This document shows, in pieces, positions 62,615 through 64,000 of a stretch of DNA of 64,000 bases. This DNA is from Xylanibacter ruminicola Ga6B6 (GTDB lineage: Bacteria > Bacteroidota > Bacteroidia > Bacteroidales > Bacteroidaceae). The stretch lies in NCBI RefSeq assembly GCF_000687715.1, contig NZ_JHXD01000014.1:1-64000 (forward strand). The letters are read 5' to 3'. Under the pieces are notes generated by a model, which made no database searches, was not told where the DNA came from, and was given only the letters and a program-made list of their open reading frames with translations. The position numbers and the translations under genes are program-made. Each line of letters begins with the position of its first letter. The first letter of the stretch is position 1.

Positions 62615-63682
62615 ATGAAGAAAAGATTACATTGGTTATTGGCAGCACTCTTGCTGGGCACGCCAAGCATCGGCTATGCCCAGAAAGGAAATCTGCAGAA
62701 AGGTGACTATGGATTCCTGTATTGTCACATGAACGATCATGGGCGCGCATGGACAGCCTATGCCTTGAGTCGCGATGGTTTTCATTATAACGACCTGCTG
62801 AACGGCGACTCTATCTTCAGCGATGCTGAGCATGCCCGTATCGAAGGCGCTACACGCGATGCTTACATCTGTCGTAAGCACGATGGCAAAGGCTACCTGA
62901 TGGTATGCACCGATATGAACGTAGGTGCTCGCGATCGTCTGGGTAAGGTAGAAACTTGGGATAACTACGGTATTGACCTGCTGCGTAGCGACGACCTGAT
63001 TCACTGGAAGTCGGTAACATTCGACTATCGTAAGGGAACACAGATATTCTCTGATCCTGACGCTCCCAGTGTGTACAAGAACTGGAGTACCATCAACCGC
63101 GTATGGGCACCACAGATAGTATGGGACGAGGATTATGTATGGCCTAACGGCAAGAAGGGTGGTTATATGGTTTACTACTCGATGCGTAACCGTGGCGAGG
63201 ACCAGTACGACCGCATGTACTACTCGTATGCCGACGAAACTTTTACCACACTCACTCAGCCTAAGCTGCTGTTCGATTGGGGCTATGCCACCATCGATGC
63301 TGATATCAACTGGGTTGAGGCCGACCAGAAGTGGCACATGATGATTAAGAAAGAAGGTGGTAAGGCCGGTTTGTTTACCGCTACAGCACCTACGCTTACA
63401 GGACCATGGAGTGAGCCTGTAGAGGACGATTATGTGAACTTTGAGGGTAATAAGAGCTGTGAGGGTGTAAGTGCCTTCCAGTTGCCTGGACAGAAGACTT
63501 GGGTGATTGCTTACATTGAGTACTCATCACACCCACGTAACTACCGTCTGTGTCTGGCCGATGAGCACATGCGTAATTTCCACTCACCCCGTAATATCGA
63601 GGGTGTGAAAGCACCTCAGCACGGATCGTTTATGCGCCTGACTAAGAAGGAGTACAAACGACTGGAGAAACTGCTGAAGTAA
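62615..63682 (+). CDS. Glycoside hydrolase family 43-like exported protein
   Basis: A 355-residue protein with a signal peptide (MKKRLHWLLAALLLGTPSIG). The beta-propeller pattern of GH43/62-type enzymes is seen: KGDYGFLYCHMNDHGRAWTA near the start of the mature chain, then INRVWAPQIVWDEDY near residue 150, FDWGYATIDADINWVEADQK near residue 215, and FEGNKSCEGVSAFQLPGQ near residue 285. GH43 members cleave arabinose- or xylose-containing polysaccharides. Catalytic acids cannot be assigned with certainty. No SusC/SusD pair is nearby, so it is not obviously part of a polysaccharide utilisation locus in this window. Confidence 0.75.
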   Translation: MKKRLHWLLAALLLGTPSIGYAQKGNLQKGDYGFLYCHMNDHGRAWTAYALSRDGFHYNDLLNGDSIFSDAEHARIEGATRDAYICRKHDGKGYLMVCTDMNVGARDRLGKVETWDNYGIDLLRSDDLIHWKSVTFDYRKGTQIFSDPDAPSVYKNWSTINRVWAPQIVWDEDYVWPNGKKGGYMVYYSMRNRGEDQYDRMYYSYADETFTTLTQPKLLFDWGYATIDADINWVEADQKWHMMIKKEGGKAGLFTATAPTLTGPWSEPVEDDYVNFEGNKSCEGVSAFQLPGQKTWVIAYIEYSSHPRNYRLCLADEHMRNFHSPRNIEGVKAPQHGSFMRLTKKEYKRLEKLLK

Positions 63683-63688
63683 TCGTTG

Positions 63689-64000
63689 TTATCCGAATAC
63701 AAAACGTAACGAGGCGTACAGCTGGATAGCAAAAATATAGATAATAATCAGGGAGGAGCCCTGACGTAAACCATAGGAGAGGATGTCGAGCACATCTTCT
63801 CCTTTTTGTTTGTTACCCGAGATGATACCATACACCACCGAGAACAACGTTACGCCAAAGCAAATGATAGGCACCAGACCACGACTGAATGCCGATGGAA
63901 AAAGATGTCCGCTGAACGACAGAAGTATGGCGTGGGGCATCAAGGTAAGCATGGAGATAACCAAGGCGTAGAACACCATAAATACGATGGCTACACGCAG
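63689..64000 (-). CDS. C-terminal part of a membrane transporter-like protein (runs off the right edge)
   Basis: The frame stays open from the right edge (LRVAIVFMVFYALVISMLT) to a stop at 63689, 6 bases from the convergent GH43-like gene. At least three transmembrane segments are visible: near the start, at LVPIICFGVTLFSVVYGII and at SLIIIYIFAIQLYASL. The segment from SAFSRGLVPI to AIQLYASL loosely resembles the middle of AbgT-type transporters as I remember them, after which those proteins continue for well over 100 residues. If that is right, this protein is shortened at its C-terminus. The family call is weak. Confidence 0.5.
   Translation of the reverse strand: MRVAIVFMVFYALVISMLTLMPHAILLSFSGHLFPSAFSRGLVPIICFGVTLFSVVYGIISGNKQKGEDVLDILSYGLRQGSSLIIIYIFAIQLYASLRFVFG

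Noticed and set aside
1..64000. tRNA, rRNA, CRISPR arrays, integrase or transposase genes
   Set aside because: No cloverleaf-like T-loop signature, spaced repeat array or recombinase motif was found on reading both strands; a covariance-model scan would be needed to exclude tRNAs fully.

Overview
The window looks like a chromosomal segment of a Bacteroidota bacterium of the order Bacteroidales, most likely Prevotellaceae (Prevotella/Segatella type). The main reasons are: promoters of the Bacteroidota form (TAnnTTTG -7 box with a TTTG-like -33 box about 19 bases upstream) in front of most transcription units; families largely confined to this phylum (DUF4835, DUF3127, DUF4105, HU-related HIG-domain proteins, BT4734/BF3469 and VapE proteins, smalltalk-type micro-proteins); a FeoA-FeoB fusion; and AT-rich spacers between genes of moderate GC. 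No rRNA, tRNA, CRISPR array, integrase or transposase was seen.

Layout. 1-761: the 5' end of an HU-like gene, its repeat-bearing leader, a 188-base MITE-like element with 31-base terminal inverted repeats, and a consensus promoter without a gene. 762-9974: a STAS/kinase-like fusion, an FAD oxidoreductase, a cytidylate kinase-like protein, pheT, a YebC regulator, a small lipoprotein and lepA. 9991-14288: a Crp/Fnr regulator, a twin ABC ATPase with ruvC, and two peptidoglycan peptidases. 14298-22554: a membrane pyrophosphatase with an acidic partner, rarA, a TRIC/UPF0126 channel, dnaB and a pseudoprotease-TPR protein. 22589-28612: recN, a DUF4835 protein, an epsilon-like exonuclease, dnaN, a DUF3127 protein and a TrmN6-like methyltransferase. 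28715-36705: lon, then tgt, an LptF/G permease, a DEAD-box helicase and ispE packed together, with galE 11 bases downstream. 36856-39845: a two-gene unit of an NMT1-like binding protein and a Cache-HAMP-SpoIIE phosphatase. 39846-40528: a non-coding structured repeat. 40529-42909: a histidine kinase and a purine permease.

42979-47880 is an accessory island: a lysis-like pair with a micro-protein on the minus strand, then an unknown gene, a BT4734-type primase-like gene and a VapE ATPase on the plus strand. Three 9-base direct repeats and a nested palindrome follow (a candidate origin), then a headless gene fragment and an HIG-domain HU-like gene. It reads as a small satellite-like or domesticated replicon without an integrase.

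47935-64000: envelope genes (PPIase, CNNM/CBS protein, LptC, an outer membrane barrel), a DUF4105 protein, a degenerate alkaline phosphatase-like protein, secA, an ABC ATPase, feoAB, a GH43-like enzyme, and the 3' end of a membrane transporter gene.

Housekeeping clusters serve replication and repair (dnaN, exonuclease, recN, dnaB, ruvC, rarA), translation (pheT, lepA, tgt) and envelope biogenesis (LptF/G, LptC, SecA, peptidases). The least explained parts are the island, the STAS-kinase fusion with the SpoIIE unit, and the repeats at 353-540 and 39976-40506.
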